Position numbers and translations under genes: made by a program. Below, in pieces: positions 16,620 through 23,868 of a DNA stretch of 45,295 bases (positions are counted from its first letter, which is position 1; every line of letters begins with the position of its first letter). The notes beneath the pieces are model-generated. The model was not told the origin of the DNA. It searched no databases and saw only the letters and a list, made by a program, of their open reading frames with translations. This DNA is from an uncultured Flavonifractor sp. (GTDB lineage Bacteria; Bacillota; Clostridia; Oscillospirales; Oscillospiraceae). Where the stretch lies: positions 1 to 45,295 of the forward strand of contig CALWXU010000006.1 of NCBI GenBank assembly GCA_944385585.1, given 5' to 3'.

Positions 16620-16726
16620 TAAGCAAAGGTGAAGAATTTCTTAAACGGGGCATGACCGGGCGGGCGGCGGCAGGCGGCGCACCGGGTCGTCGCGCCCTGC
16701 AGGCGGCGGTACCCATTTGCCGGCGG

Positions 16727-16787
16727 CCGCCATGTATGGCGGCCCTACTGCCAGAACCGGCATGCAGGGCCGCGATCTATCGCGGCC
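16727..16787. repeat. Intergenic palindromic repeat (REP-like)
   Basis: Two adjacent palindromes between the response regulator and the ABC genes: GGCGGCCGCCATGTATGGCGGCC, given here as arms GGCCGCCA/TGGCGGCC around 16725-16745, and GGCCGCGAT (16768-16776) / ATCGCGGCC (16779-16787). The string GTATGGNNGGCCCTAC also occurs at 43348-43362, so this is probably a dispersed family. Together they could dampen read-through from the regulator into the transporter. Confidence 0.45.
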
Positions 16788-16795
16788 GCTCGCCT

Positions 16796-17488
16796 TTACA
16801 GGTCGCTCATCTTGAAGCCGATGCCCCAGACGGTCTTGATATACTCCGCGGGGCTGGCCTTGGCCAGCTTGGCGCGCAGGTTGGAGATGTGGACGTTGAC
16901 GGTGTTGTCGTCCCCCATGTACGCCCCGCCCCACACCCGCTCGTAGAGCTGCTCCCGGGTGAACACCTTCTTGGGGTGCTCCATCAGCAGGGCCAGGATC
17001 TCAAACTCCCGGGCGGTGAGGGCCACCTCCTTCCCGCCGGCGGTGACGGACACGCTGTCCCGGTCCAGGGTGAGGTCCCCGTGGGTGAGCACCCGGCCCC
17101 CGCCGGACGCGCCGGAGAACTGCTTATACCGGCGCAGCTGGGCCTCCACCCGCGCCAGCACCTCCGCGTTGTCGAAGGGCTTGGGGATGAAGTCGTCCGC
17201 CCCCAGCTTGAGTACATTGACCCGATCCTCCAGCCCCGCCTTGGCGGAGAGGACGATGATGGGCATGGTCTTTTTGGATCGCATCTGGGCGATGAACTCC
17301 TCCCCGGTCAGGCCGGGGAGCATGAGGTCCAGCAGCACCAGGTCGTACTCGTACTGCCCGGCCCAAAGCGCCGCCTCGCTGCCCGAGAAGGCGGGGCGGC
17401 AGGCGTAGCCCGCCCCCTCTAAAATCCGGCAGAGGAGCTTGTTGATATCCGGGTCGTCCTCCACCACCAGAATGTTGCATACATCCAT
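16796..17488 (-). CDS. OmpR/PhoB-family response regulator of the ABC operon
   Basis: A 230-residue regulator. Receiver domain with E10-D11-D12 and phosphoacceptor Asp54 in LVLLDLMLPG, conserved Lys in FIPKPFDN; C-terminal winged helix with VALTAREFEILALLMEHP and a closing VWGIGFKM. ATG at 17488 lies one base after the rqcH stop, and a GAGGGTG ribosome site lies inside rqcH, so it is transcribed from the mrnC-rqcH side. The most likely kinase partner is the one at 13237-12320, after the four transporter genes. Confidence 0.92.
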   Translation of the reverse strand: MDVCNILVVEDDPDINKLLCRILEGAGYACRPAFSGSEAALWAGQYEYDLVLLDLMLPGLTGEEFIAQMRSKKTMPIIVLSAKAGLEDRVNVLKLGADDFIPKPFDNAEVLARVEAQLRRYKQFSGASGGGRVLTHGDLTLDRDSVSVTAGGKEVALTAREFEILALLMEHPKKVFTREQLYERVWGGAYMGDDNTVNVHISNLRAKLAKASPAEYIKTVWGIGFKMSDL

Positions 17489-17489
17489 C

Positions 17490-19217
17490 TTATTTCACCC
17501 TCAATTTCTTCGCCAGCTCGGCGTCCGGCTCCACCACCGCGGTCTGGTAGGTGGTGTACACCACCATGCCGGGCCTGGCCCCCGCCGGCTTCTTCACGTA
17601 TTTCACCGGCGTGTAGTCCACCGGCACCTTGCTGCCGTCCCTGGCCTGGGAAAACCAGGCCGCCAGCTGGGCCGCCTCGGTGAGGCTCCGGGCGTCGGCC
17701 TCGCCGCCGTCCAGCCAGAGGATCACGTGGGAGCCGTGGATCTTCTGGGTGTGGAGCCAGATATCCCCCCTGCCGGCCAGCTTGGTGGTGAGCAGGTCGT
17801 TCTGGCTGTTGTTCTTGCCCACCGAGATGCGCAGGCCGGCGGAGGAGCGGAACTCCATGGGTCTGCCGCTGACCCTTTTGGCCCGCTTGGCGGCGGTCTT
17901 GGGGCGGCGGAGGTAGCCGGTCTCGGTCAGCTCCTGGCGGATCTCCTGGAGGTCCTTCTCCCCCTCCGCCAGGGCGATGTTCTCCAGCACACTGTTGAGG
18001 TACTCCAGCTCCCGTTCGCCCTTCTCGATCTGGAGGGTGAGCATCTCCTCGGCGGTCTTGGCCTTGTTGTACTCCTTATAGTATTTGGCCGCGTTCTGCT
18101 GGGGGGTGAGCAGGGGGTCCAGCGGGATGTCCACCTCTTTGCCCTCCGGGTCATAGTAGTCCACCGCGTGGAACTGGGCCATACCCTTCTCCATCAGGTG
18201 GAGGTTGGAGGTGAGGATGTCCCCCAGCTCCCGCAGGCGCTCCCGGTCCTTTGTGGCCTCCAGCTCCCTGGCCTGGTTGCCCAGCTTGCGCGCGGTGCGG
18301 TCCCGGGCGCTGGTCACCGATTTCACCAGGTCCTGCCCCCGCTGCCGCACCCGCTCCGCCGACTCCCGGTCGGCAAAGAAGTCGTCCAGCAGCTGGGAAA
18401 AGCTCTCCTGGGGGATGCTCTCCGTTCCCGGGCCGTACTGGAGCACCGGCAGGAGGGTGAAATCCACCGGCTTGCCCTCCCGCACCAGGAGGTATGGTGT
18501 AGCGCGATTCCCCTCCACAGACCGCCCCAGCTTCTCCAGCTCCTCCGCCAGCTTCTCCGGGTCGTCCCCGGCCCGGAAGGCCAGCTCCCTGGCCACCAGA
18601 GGGGACAGGCCGGTGAAGCTGTCCAGCAGCAGCTTGTCCCACGCCTTGCCCAGGGGGTTGGCCAGGGCCAGGCGCAGATCATCCGGCGAGAGCGCAAAGG
18701 GATTCAGCTTGTCAACTGCCGGAGGCTGCCGGTAGAACAGGCCGGGGAGCAGCTGCCGCTGGCCGCGGGCCAGATCCCCGTCCACCCGGCGGGTGCAGTC
18801 CACGATCCGCCCCTCTCCGTCCAGCAGGAGCAGATTGGCGCTGCGGCCCATGGCCTCCAGCACCAGACGGCGCTCCACCCGGTCCCCCAGCTCGTCCAGG
18901 GTCTCCAGCCTGAAGTCCAGGATGCGCTCCAGGGGCGGCTGGTTCAGCTCCAGAATCCGCGCCCCCTGGAGGTGCTTGCGCAGGAGCATGCAGAACATGG
19001 GGGGCTGCTCCGGGTTCTCCCGGTTCCGCTCCGTCAGGTGGGCCCGGGGGTGCCCCGGGCTGGCGGACAGGAGCAGGCGCACATTCCCCGCCGGCCCCCG
19101 GATGTAGAACACCACCTCGTCCCGGGCGGGCTGGTAGATCTTGTCGATTTTGCCCCCCTGGACGGCGGCGCGCACCTCCGCCGCCACAGCGGTGAGGCAC
19201 AGGGCGTCTAACGGCAT
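17490..19217 (-). CDS. rqcH: Ribosome quality control protein RqcH (NEMF/Rqc2 family)
   Basis: A 575-residue NFACT protein that binds stalled 50S subunits and directs C-terminal alanine tailing of the trapped peptide. The N-terminal NFACT-N domain has GGKIDKIYQPARDEVVFYIR and the tRNA-contacting acidic-basic pair at residues 97-98, here Glu-Arg instead of the Asp-Arg known from Bacillus. DELGDRVERRLVLEAMGRSANLLLLD is the fibronectin-binding-like core, a long coiled coil spans about 290-440, and NFACT-R near the end shows GRGDIWLHTQKIHGSHVIL. The gene overlaps mrnC by ten bases. Older annotations call this a fibronectin-binding protein. Confidence 0.93.
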   Translation of the reverse strand: MPLDALCLTAVAAEVRAAVQGGKIDKIYQPARDEVVFYIRGPAGNVRLLLSASPGHPRAHLTERNRENPEQPPMFCMLLRKHLQGARILELNQPPLERILDFRLETLDELGDRVERRLVLEAMGRSANLLLLDGEGRIVDCTRRVDGDLARGQRQLLPGLFYRQPPAVDKLNPFALSPDDLRLALANPLGKAWDKLLLDSFTGLSPLVARELAFRAGDDPEKLAEELEKLGRSVEGNRATPYLLVREGKPVDFTLLPVLQYGPGTESIPQESFSQLLDDFFADRESAERVRQRGQDLVKSVTSARDRTARKLGNQARELEATKDRERLRELGDILTSNLHLMEKGMAQFHAVDYYDPEGKEVDIPLDPLLTPQQNAAKYYKEYNKAKTAEEMLTLQIEKGERELEYLNSVLENIALAEGEKDLQEIRQELTETGYLRRPKTAAKRAKRVSGRPMEFRSSAGLRISVGKNNSQNDLLTTKLAGRGDIWLHTQKIHGSHVILWLDGGEADARSLTEAAQLAAWFSQARDGSKVPVDYTPVKYVKKPAGARPGMVVYTTYQTAVVEPDAELAKKLRVK

Positions 19218-19621
19218 TCCTCTTCCTCCATCACAACGGCAAACAGTTCATTGAGCCGCTCCGTGCGGCCCTGGAGCCACAGCCAGCCGAACAGGGCCTC
19301 CAGCCCGGTGGCGGCCTGGTAGTCCGCCCGGCTGGCGTTCTGGGGCACGCTGTGGGGGCTGGTGTTCCGCCCGCGGCGGAACACGTCCCCCTCCTCCTCG
19401 CCGAGCAGGGGGAGCAGCCGCTCCGCCGCCCTTGCCTGGGCCGGGGCGGCCACGTAGCGCACCGCCGCCCGGTGCAGGCCCTTGGAGGTGGCCTTGCCGT
19501 GGAGGCACAGCCAGGAGCGCACCATCAGCTCAAACACCCCGTCCCCCAGATGGGCCAGGCCCAGGGTGCTGATGGCCTGGATCTGGCCGGGGGACGCGTC
19601 TAAATGGAAATAATCGGTCAT
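19208..19621 (-). CDS. mrnC: Mini-ribonuclease III
   Basis: A 137-residue protein with only the catalytic RNase III domain, which matures 23S rRNA ends in Firmicutes. Start ATG at 19621 (MTDYFHLDAS) follows GAGGAAC. The catalytic helix LGLAHLGDGVFELMVR at about 20-35 carries the conserved Asp and Glu; later RGRNTSPHSVPQNASRADYQAATGLEALFGWLW matches the second active-site helix. No dsRNA-binding domain, as expected. In many Clostridia mrnC follows cysS; here it heads the mrnC-rqcH-regulator series. Confidence 0.93.
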   Translation of the reverse strand: MTDYFHLDASPGQIQAISTLGLAHLGDGVFELMVRSWLCLHGKATSKGLHRAAVRYVAAPAQARAAERLLPLLGEEEGDVFRRGRNTSPHSVPQNASRADYQAATGLEALFGWLWLQGRTERLNELFAVVMEEEECR

Positions 19622-19657
19622 AAGTATGTTCCTCGGATCTCTCTCAAATAATAGGAT

Positions 19658-19686
19658 AGTATACCGCAAATTCCGCGGAAAAACAA
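19658..19686 (-). promoter_or_regulatory. mrnC promoter
   Basis: Minus strand TTGTTT (19686-19681), 17 bases, TATACT (19663-19658), divergent from the superoxide dismutase gene. Confidence 0.5.
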
Positions 19687-19706
19687 CCGGGAAAGGACGA
19701 TGCCCC

Positions 19707-20333
19707 ATGGAGATGAAGTACCCCTTTCAGCTGCCGCCCCTGCCCTATGCCTACGGCGCCCTCTCACCCGACATCGGGGAGCGCACCCTCTGCTTCCACC
19801 ACGACAAGCACTTCCAGACCTATGTGGACAACCTGAACACCGCCCTGTCCGACTGCCCGGAGTATCAGTCCAGGCCGCTGGAGGAGCTGCTCCGGCGGCT
19901 GGACCGGCTGCCGGACCCCAAACGCACCGCCATCCGCAGCAACGGCGGCGGGGTGTACAACCACTTCCTCTATTTTGCAGGGATGTGCCCCTGCTGCAGC
20001 GCCCGTCCGTCCGGCATCCTGGCCCAGGCCATGGATCGGGACTTCGGCTCCTTTGAAAACTGGAGGCTGGAGATGCGCGCCGCCGCCCTGGGGCAGTTCG
20101 GCTCCGGCTACGCCTGGCTGGTCAGCGAGCCCTCCGGCAGGCTGTCCGTCATGAAGCTGCCCAACCAGGACTGCCCCCTGTCCATGGGGCTGTGGCCGCT
20201 GCTCTGCCTGGACGTGTGGGAGCACGCCTACTACCTGGACTACCAGAACCGCCGGGCGGACTACGTGGACAACTGGTTCCACCGGATCAACTGGCACTTC
20301 GCCCAGGAGCGCTACGAGGGGTGCGGCGCTTAG
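19707..20333 (+). CDS. sodA: Superoxide dismutase (Mn/Fe family)
   Basis: A 208-residue enzyme that dismutes superoxide in the cytoplasm. Metal ligands fit His31 (CFHHDKHFQTYV), His86 (GVYNHFLYF), Asp169 and His173 (LDVWEHAYYLDY). The second-sphere pattern is Gly at 82 with Gln at 154 in LPNQDCPL, which is the manganese-type arrangement, although clostridial members are often iron or cambialistic. An unusual CPCC cluster follows the second ligand (residues 94-97). Start ATG at 19707 after GGAAAGGACG. It is monocistronic with its own terminator. Confidence 0.92.
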   Translation: MEMKYPFQLPPLPYAYGALSPDIGERTLCFHHDKHFQTYVDNLNTALSDCPEYQSRPLEELLRRLDRLPDPKRTAIRSNGGGVYNHFLYFAGMCPCCSARPSGILAQAMDRDFGSFENWRLEMRAAALGQFGSGYAWLVSEPSGRLSVMKLPNQDCPLSMGLWPLLCLDVWEHAYYLDYQNRRADYVDNWFHRINWHFAQERYEGCGA

Positions 20334-20368
20334 AGACGGCCCCTGCCCCGCAGCGCCGCCAAAGCGCC

Positions 20369-20402
20369 GACCGCCGCCCCGGTTTCGGGGCGGCGGTCTA
20401 TT
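20369..20402 (+). terminator. Intrinsic terminator of the superoxide dismutase gene
   Basis: Stem GACCGCCGCCCCG (20369-20381) / CGGGGCGGCGGTC (20386-20398), four-base loop, then TATTTT. The right arm ends on the stop codon of the convergent ECF gene. Confidence 0.85.
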
Positions 20403-20886
20403 TTGCCCGCATCAGGCGGGTCAGCACCCGCTTACAGGGCTGGAACAGGGTCAGGGCCATGGCGAAGTTGCCCACGCAGTGGAGCAGGTCGAAGGGGATG
20501 CCGCTGACCCACCAGGACAGGGCGAAGGCCCAGCCGCCGCTGACCCAGTACACCAGGGAACACAGGGCGCCGAAGCCCAGCCCAAAGGCGGCGGAGAGCA
20601 CCGCCCAGCCCAGGGGGGACTCCATCCTGCGGAAGAGCATGGCCAGCAGCACCAGCACCAGCCACACATAGGTGTAGCAGATGGACCAGAAGCCGATGCC
20701 CCAGATCAGCAGCTCCATGGCCACATAGACGTAGAGGGGGGCCAGGGCCTTCCAGCCCAGCACCACCGTGTACACGATCAGCAGGAGGGACACCGGCTCG
20801 ATGTTGGGCAGCCAGGCCAGGGCCATCTTGCTCACCCACAGCAGGGCGCCCAGCAGGGCCAGGAGCACCAGCTCCTTGGCCCCCAT
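20398..20886 (-). CDS. ECF transporter S component
   Basis: A 162-residue membrane protein with about five to six helices. ATG at 20886 (MGAKELVLLALLGALLWVSK) is preferred because TAAGGGG lies just upstream; the earlier ATG at 20910 overlaps the preceding gene. ELVLLALLGALLWVSKMALA followed by a helix-rich body (IVYTVVLGWKALAPLYVYVAM) and GIPFDLLHCVGNFAMAL matches ECF-type substrate-binding subunits, which need EcfAA'T encoded elsewhere. Ten bases upstream ends a DUF4430 protein, whose fold resembles transcobalamin, so a corrinoid is the best guess for the substrate. Confidence 0.78.
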   Translation of the reverse strand: MGAKELVLLALLGALLWVSKMALAWLPNIEPVSLLLIVYTVVLGWKALAPLYVYVAMELLIWGIGFWSICYTYVWLVLVLLAMLFRRMESPLGWAVLSAAFGLGFGALCSLVYWVSGGWAFALSWWVSGIPFDLLHCVGNFAMALTLFQPCKRVLTRLMRAK

Positions 20887-20896
20887 GGGCTTCCCC

Positions 20897-21298
20897 TTAG
20901 AATTCGTCATAGCCCACCATGAAGGTCAGCTCAAAGTGGTCCCCGTCGGCGATGGGGGTGGCGTCGGCGCTGGTATTGACCATCTCCCCGTCCTTGGTGA
21001 GCTTCCACCACTCCTGGGCCATCTCGTCCGCCGTCTCGCCGTCGGCGGTGAAGAAGTACAGCCCATAGGGCCCCTGGTTGTCCTCCACAACCCCCTCGGA
21101 TACCAGCACCGGCCCCAGATAGGCCTCCTCCGTCTCCAGAACAAAGTCGCGGGATGTGCCGTCCCCGTGGATGACCTGCACCGTCACGGTCTTGTCCCCC
21201 GCCTCCCCGGTGGGGGCGGTCAGCCGCCACACCAGCAGCAGCGCGGCGGCCACCGCCGCCAGGAGCACCACCGCCAGAAGGGTCTTTTTCTTTTTCAC
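20897..21298 (-). CDS. DUF4430 (transcobalamin-like C-terminal domain) exported protein
   Basis: A 133-residue protein with GTG start at 21298 after AGGAGG. Basic KKKK and a hydrophobic helix (residues 6-24, TLLAVVLLAAVAAALLLVW) form an uncleaved or cleavable signal, without a lipobox Cys. The rest is one DUF4430 domain: VTVQVIHGDGTSRDFVLETE, then GPYGLYFFTADGETADE and the Trp-Trp pair of EWWKLTKDGEMVN, closing FELTFMVGYDEF. Such domains bind or present small ligands outside the cell; coupling to the ECF S component suggests delivery of a cobalamin-like compound. Ligand assignment is inference. Confidence 0.82.
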   Translation of the reverse strand: MKKKKTLLAVVLLAAVAAALLLVWRLTAPTGEAGDKTVTVQVIHGDGTSRDFVLETEEAYLGPVLVSEGVVEDNQGPYGLYFFTADGETADEMAQEWWKLTKDGEMVNTSADATPIADGDHFELTFMVGYDEF

Positions 21299-21355
21299 GC
21301 TTTTCTGCCTCCTATTGGTCAAGTAGAGACAGTTTACCACAGTTCAGCGCCGGTT

Positions 21356-21931
21356 TCAACCAAAATCCCCGCCCCGCTCCGCCTTTGGCGGCCGGGGGCA
21401 TCCGCCGGGCCGGAAGGGGAACACGGCGTACCACCCCTCCCCCAGCCGCCGGACGGAGGCGAAGCAGAACAGGGGGGACAGGGGAAAGGGTCTGGCAGGG
21501 TCGAAGGGGTAGGCCAGGGAGAAGCCCTCCGCCTCCTGCCGGAACAGGGCCCGCCTCTCCCCCGCCGCCCTGGCCAGCAGGGGCTCCCCCAGCCGCCCGG
21601 CGGGGTGGGGCTCCCACCGCCAGCCGGCCGGCGGGGCGGAGCCGGCCTCCCCGGCCGCGGCCCCCGCCGAAAAGGCCAGCTCCGCCAGCGCGCCGGTGGG
21701 GGGCCAGGCCCCCTGCCGCCGGAGCTCGTCCAGGGAGAGGGTGCGGTGCAGCTTCAGCACGCCCCCCTCCGGCAGGAAGGTGCCAGCCAGGGCCCTCCCC
21801 CGCTCCCCCAGCAGCCAGGCCTTATAGAGCCCTCTCCTGTCGTCCGGCAGCTCCGCCGCAATCCGGGCCCGACCGCCCTCCTCCCGGACGGTGAGCCACC
21901 CCCGGCCGCCGTCCAGGGAAAACCGCTCCAT
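21356..21931 (-). CDS. Hypothetical protein, Pro/Gly/Ala-rich
   Basis: A 191-residue protein starting at ATG 21931 after AAAGGGGG. No signal peptide or membrane helix. The N-terminal 65 residues look like a small beta domain (GRGWLTVREEGGRARIAAEL, then GLYKAWLLGERGRALAGTFL); the middle is Ala/Gly/Pro-rich; the last third has aromatic beta-like stretches (GFSLAYPFDPARPFPLSPLF, EGWYAVFPFRPGGC). Family unknown. It is divergent from the ABC-F leader promoter, 71 bases from its -35. Confidence 0.65.
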   Translation of the reverse strand: MERFSLDGGRGWLTVREEGGRARIAAELPDDRRGLYKAWLLGERGRALAGTFLPEGGVLKLHRTLSLDELRRQGAWPPTGALAELAFSAGAAAGEAGSAPPAGWRWEPHPAGRLGEPLLARAAGERRALFRQEAEGFSLAYPFDPARPFPLSPLFCFASVRRLGEGWYAVFPFRPGGCPRPPKAERGGDFG

Positions 21932-22002
21932 GCCGCCGCCCCCTTTCCCGACTTCTCCCTCCTATTTTATGCGGGTGTGGGGATGAAATGCCCTGAGACG
22001 GG

Positions 22003-22031
22003 TTGACAGGGGCGGAAACTCCTGCTATACT
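22003..22031 (+). promoter_or_regulatory. Promoter of the ABC-F leader
   Basis: TTGACA (22003-22008), 17 bases, TATACT (22026-22031). This is near-consensus, so the leader should be made constitutively and control left to the RNA downstream. Confidence 0.85.
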
Positions 22032-22064
22032 GTGGGCGATTTGAATACGATTGGAGCTGGGAAG

Positions 22065-22076
22065 ATGCGCAAATAA
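22065..22076 (+). CDS. Three-codon upstream ORF (Met-Arg-Lys) in the ABC-F leader
   Basis: ATG CGC AAA TAA, about 26 bases after the predicted transcription start, with a GGAG / GGGAAG purine stretch upstream. Downstream are a stem of ACGGAC/GTCCGT with inner GGCCC/GGGCC (22093-22122), a small CTCC/GGAG hairpin and then a terminator. Very short upstream ORFs are known in leaders of ABC-F resistance genes, where a drug-stalled ribosome changes RNA folding. That role here is inference. Confidence 0.6.
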   Translation: MRK

Positions 22077-22188
22077 CCTTCTTTGTCTGGAGACGGACCG
22101 GCGGCCCTGGCGGGCCGTCCGTGCTGCTGTGCTCCGGCAGGAGGGTCGTTTGCTGCGCTTCCCTGTTTCGCACCCTTTTAGACCCAGT

Positions 22189-22223
22189 GGGCGCGGGAGG
22201 CCACCCCTCCTGCGCCCATTTTT
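22189..22223 (+). terminator. Attenuator terminator in front of the ABC-F gene
   Basis: GGGCGCGGGAGG (22189-22200) / CCTCCTGCGCCC (22206-22217) pair over 12 bases with a single G-U, loop CCACC, followed by ATTTTT. It lies 21 bases before the ABC-F start, inside its own leader. An alternative pairing of CGCACCC (22169-22175) with GGGCGCG (22189-22195), six of seven bases, would break the terminator. Confidence 0.8.
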
Positions 22224-22243
22224 CATGTTTGAGGTGATGCACC

Positions 22244-23734
22244 ATGGCTCTGATCGACATCCGCAGCCTGACCTTTGCCTACCCCGGCAGCTTTGACAAC
22301 GTGTTTGAGGGGCTCAATCTCCAGCTGGACACCAGCTGGCGGCTGGGCCTGGTGGGCCGCAACGGCCGGGGCAAGACCACCCTGCTGCGTCTGCTCCGGG
22401 GGGAGTACGAGTATGCCGGCGCCATCTCCGCGCCGGTGGAGTTTGACTATTTCCCGCCGCCGGTGGCCCACCCGGAGGCGGACGCCCGGGCTGTGCTGGA
22501 GGAGCTGGAGCCCGGTCTGGAGGCGTGGCGGCTGCTCCGGGAGCTGGCCGCCCTGGAGGTGGACGAGAGAGTGCTGGACCGGCCCTTTTCCGCCCTCTCC
22601 GGCGGGGAGCAGGCAAAGGTGCTCCTGGCCGCCCTCTTCCTGCGGGAGGGGGCCTTCCCCCTGCTGGACGAGCCCACCAACCACCTGGATCTGGAGGGGC
22701 GGCAGGTGGTGAGCCGCTGGCTCTCCCGCAGGGAGGGCTTTCTGCTCGTCTCCCACGACCGGGCCTTTCTGGACGGCTGCGTGGACCACATCGCCGCCCT
22801 CAACAAGCTGGACGTGGAGGTGCGGCAGGGCAATTTCTCCGCGTGGCAGCGGGACAAGCAGGCCCGGGACGACTGGGAGCGGGCGGAGAACGCCCGCCTG
22901 AAAAAAGAGATCGGCCGGCTGGAGGAGGCTGCCCGGCGCACCTCCGCCTGGTCCGACCGGGTGGAGGCCACCAAGAAGGGCACCCGCAGCGCCGGCCTGC
23001 GGCCAGACCGGGGCTTCATCGGCCACAAGGCCGCCAAGATGATGAAGCGCTCCAAGGCCGTGGAGGCCCGCCGGGAGGAGGCCGTGCAGGCCAAGTCCGC
23101 CCTGCTGAAAAACATCGAGGCGGAGGAGGAGCTGAAGCTCCGCCCCCTCACCCACCCCAAGGCCCGGCTGGTGGAGGTGAGGGACGCCGCCCCCGACTTC
23201 GGCAGCGGCCCGGTGTGCGCCCCCGTCTCCTTCACGGTGGAGCGGGGGGAGGTGGTGGCCCTGGCGGGGCGGAACGGCTGCGGCAAGTCCAGCCTGCTTA
23301 AGCTGGCCTGCGGAGAGGCCGTCCCCCACACCGGTGTGTTCTCCCTGGCCTCCGGGCTCACGGTGTCCTATGTGCCCCAGGACGCCGCCTTCCTCCGGGG
23401 CTCCCTGCGGGAGCTGATCCGGGACAGCGGCGTGGACGAGACCCTGTGCAAGGCCATCCTGCGCAAGCTGGGCTTCTCCCGGGCGCAGTTTGACAAGGAC
23501 ATGGCCGACTACAGCGCCGGACAGAAGAAAAAGGTGCTTCTGGCCAGAAGCCTGTGCCAGAGCGCCCACCTGTACGTCTGGGACGAGCCGCTGAACTACA
23601 TCGACGTGTTCTCCCGCATGCAGCTGGAGACGCTGCTCCAGGCCTGCCGCCCCGCCATGCTCCTGGTGGAGCACGACCGGGCCTTTCTGGACGCCCTGGC
23701 GGACAAGGTCGTGGCGCTGGAGGCCGCCCGCTGA
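22244..23734 (+). CDS. Lsa-type ABC-F ribosome-protection protein
   Basis: A 496-residue cytoplasmic protein with two ABC ATPase domains and no membrane part. Domain 1: Walker A GRNGRGKT (38-45), ALSGGEQ near 117, DEPTNHLD near 142. The interdomain linker (about 190-300) contains WSDRVEATKKGTRSAG and GFIGHKAAKMMKRSK, which is characteristic of the Lsa/Vml branch. Domain 2: GRNGCGKS near 341, ADYSAGQKKKVLLA near 422 (SAGQ in place of SGGQ), and DEPLNYIDVFSR near 446. These proteins enter the E site and expel lincosamides, pleuromutilins or streptogramins A from the peptidyl-transferase centre. ATG at 22244 has GAGGTG upstream. The leader carries an uORF and attenuator. No terminator separates it clearly from the van genes downstream. 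Confidence 0.9.
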   Translation: MALIDIRSLTFAYPGSFDNVFEGLNLQLDTSWRLGLVGRNGRGKTTLLRLLRGEYEYAGAISAPVEFDYFPPPVAHPEADARAVLEELEPGLEAWRLLRELAALEVDERVLDRPFSALSGGEQAKVLLAALFLREGAFPLLDEPTNHLDLEGRQVVSRWLSRREGFLLVSHDRAFLDGCVDHIAALNKLDVEVRQGNFSAWQRDKQARDDWERAENARLKKEIGRLEEAARRTSAWSDRVEATKKGTRSAGLRPDRGFIGHKAAKMMKRSKAVEARREEAVQAKSALLKNIEAEEELKLRPLTHPKARLVEVRDAAPDFGSGPVCAPVSFTVERGEVVALAGRNGCGKSSLLKLACGEAVPHTGVFSLASGLTVSYVPQDAAFLRGSLRELIRDSGVDETLCKAILRKLGFSRAQFDKDMADYSAGQKKKVLLARSLCQSAHLYVWDEPLNYIDVFSRMQLETLLQACRPAMLLVEHDRAFLDALADKVVALEAAR

Positions 23735-23756
23735 CCGGGCCGGCCCTGTCAGGTAT

Positions 23757-23823
23757 TTGTAAGATTTCCGCCAGAGAATCGTAAGGCCACGGTCGGCTGA
23801 ATGTCAGAAATGTCTGCTATACT
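23757..23823 (+). promoter_or_regulatory. vanG-like promoter with two direct repeats
   Basis: -10 TATACT (23818-23823) with no recognisable -35 at 17 bases (GGCTGA). Upstream are two direct repeats TTGTAAG (23757-23763) and TCGTAAG (23779-23785), 22 bases or two helix turns apart, ending about 32 bases before the -10. This is the layout expected for an OmpR-family activator such as VanR. Confidence 0.5.
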
Positions 23824-23838
23824 TCCCCACAGAACGCA

Positions 23839-23854
23839 AAAGCGCAAGCGCTTT
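23839..23854 (+). promoter_or_regulatory. Palindrome next to the vanG ribosome site
   Basis: AAAGCGC AA GCGCTTT, perfect seven-base arms, directly before GGGAGG. It may be an operator (LacI/CcpA-like spacing) or an RNA hairpin with a CAAG loop that limits translation. Confidence 0.5.
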
Positions 23855-23868
23855 GGGAGGTAAGCAGC

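Noticed and set aside
2610..17488. Whether any of the two-component genes here is the missing VanR/VanS pair
   Set aside because: The 1256-3344 pair is 20 kb away with nothing linking it. The 16796 regulator and 12320 kinase clearly bracket an ABC transporter. Neither is adjacent to the van genes, and the kinases lack a VanS-like layout.
17490..19217. Surface fibronectin-binding protein
   Set aside because: No signal peptide or anchor; NFACT domain order and linkage to mrnC fit RqcH.
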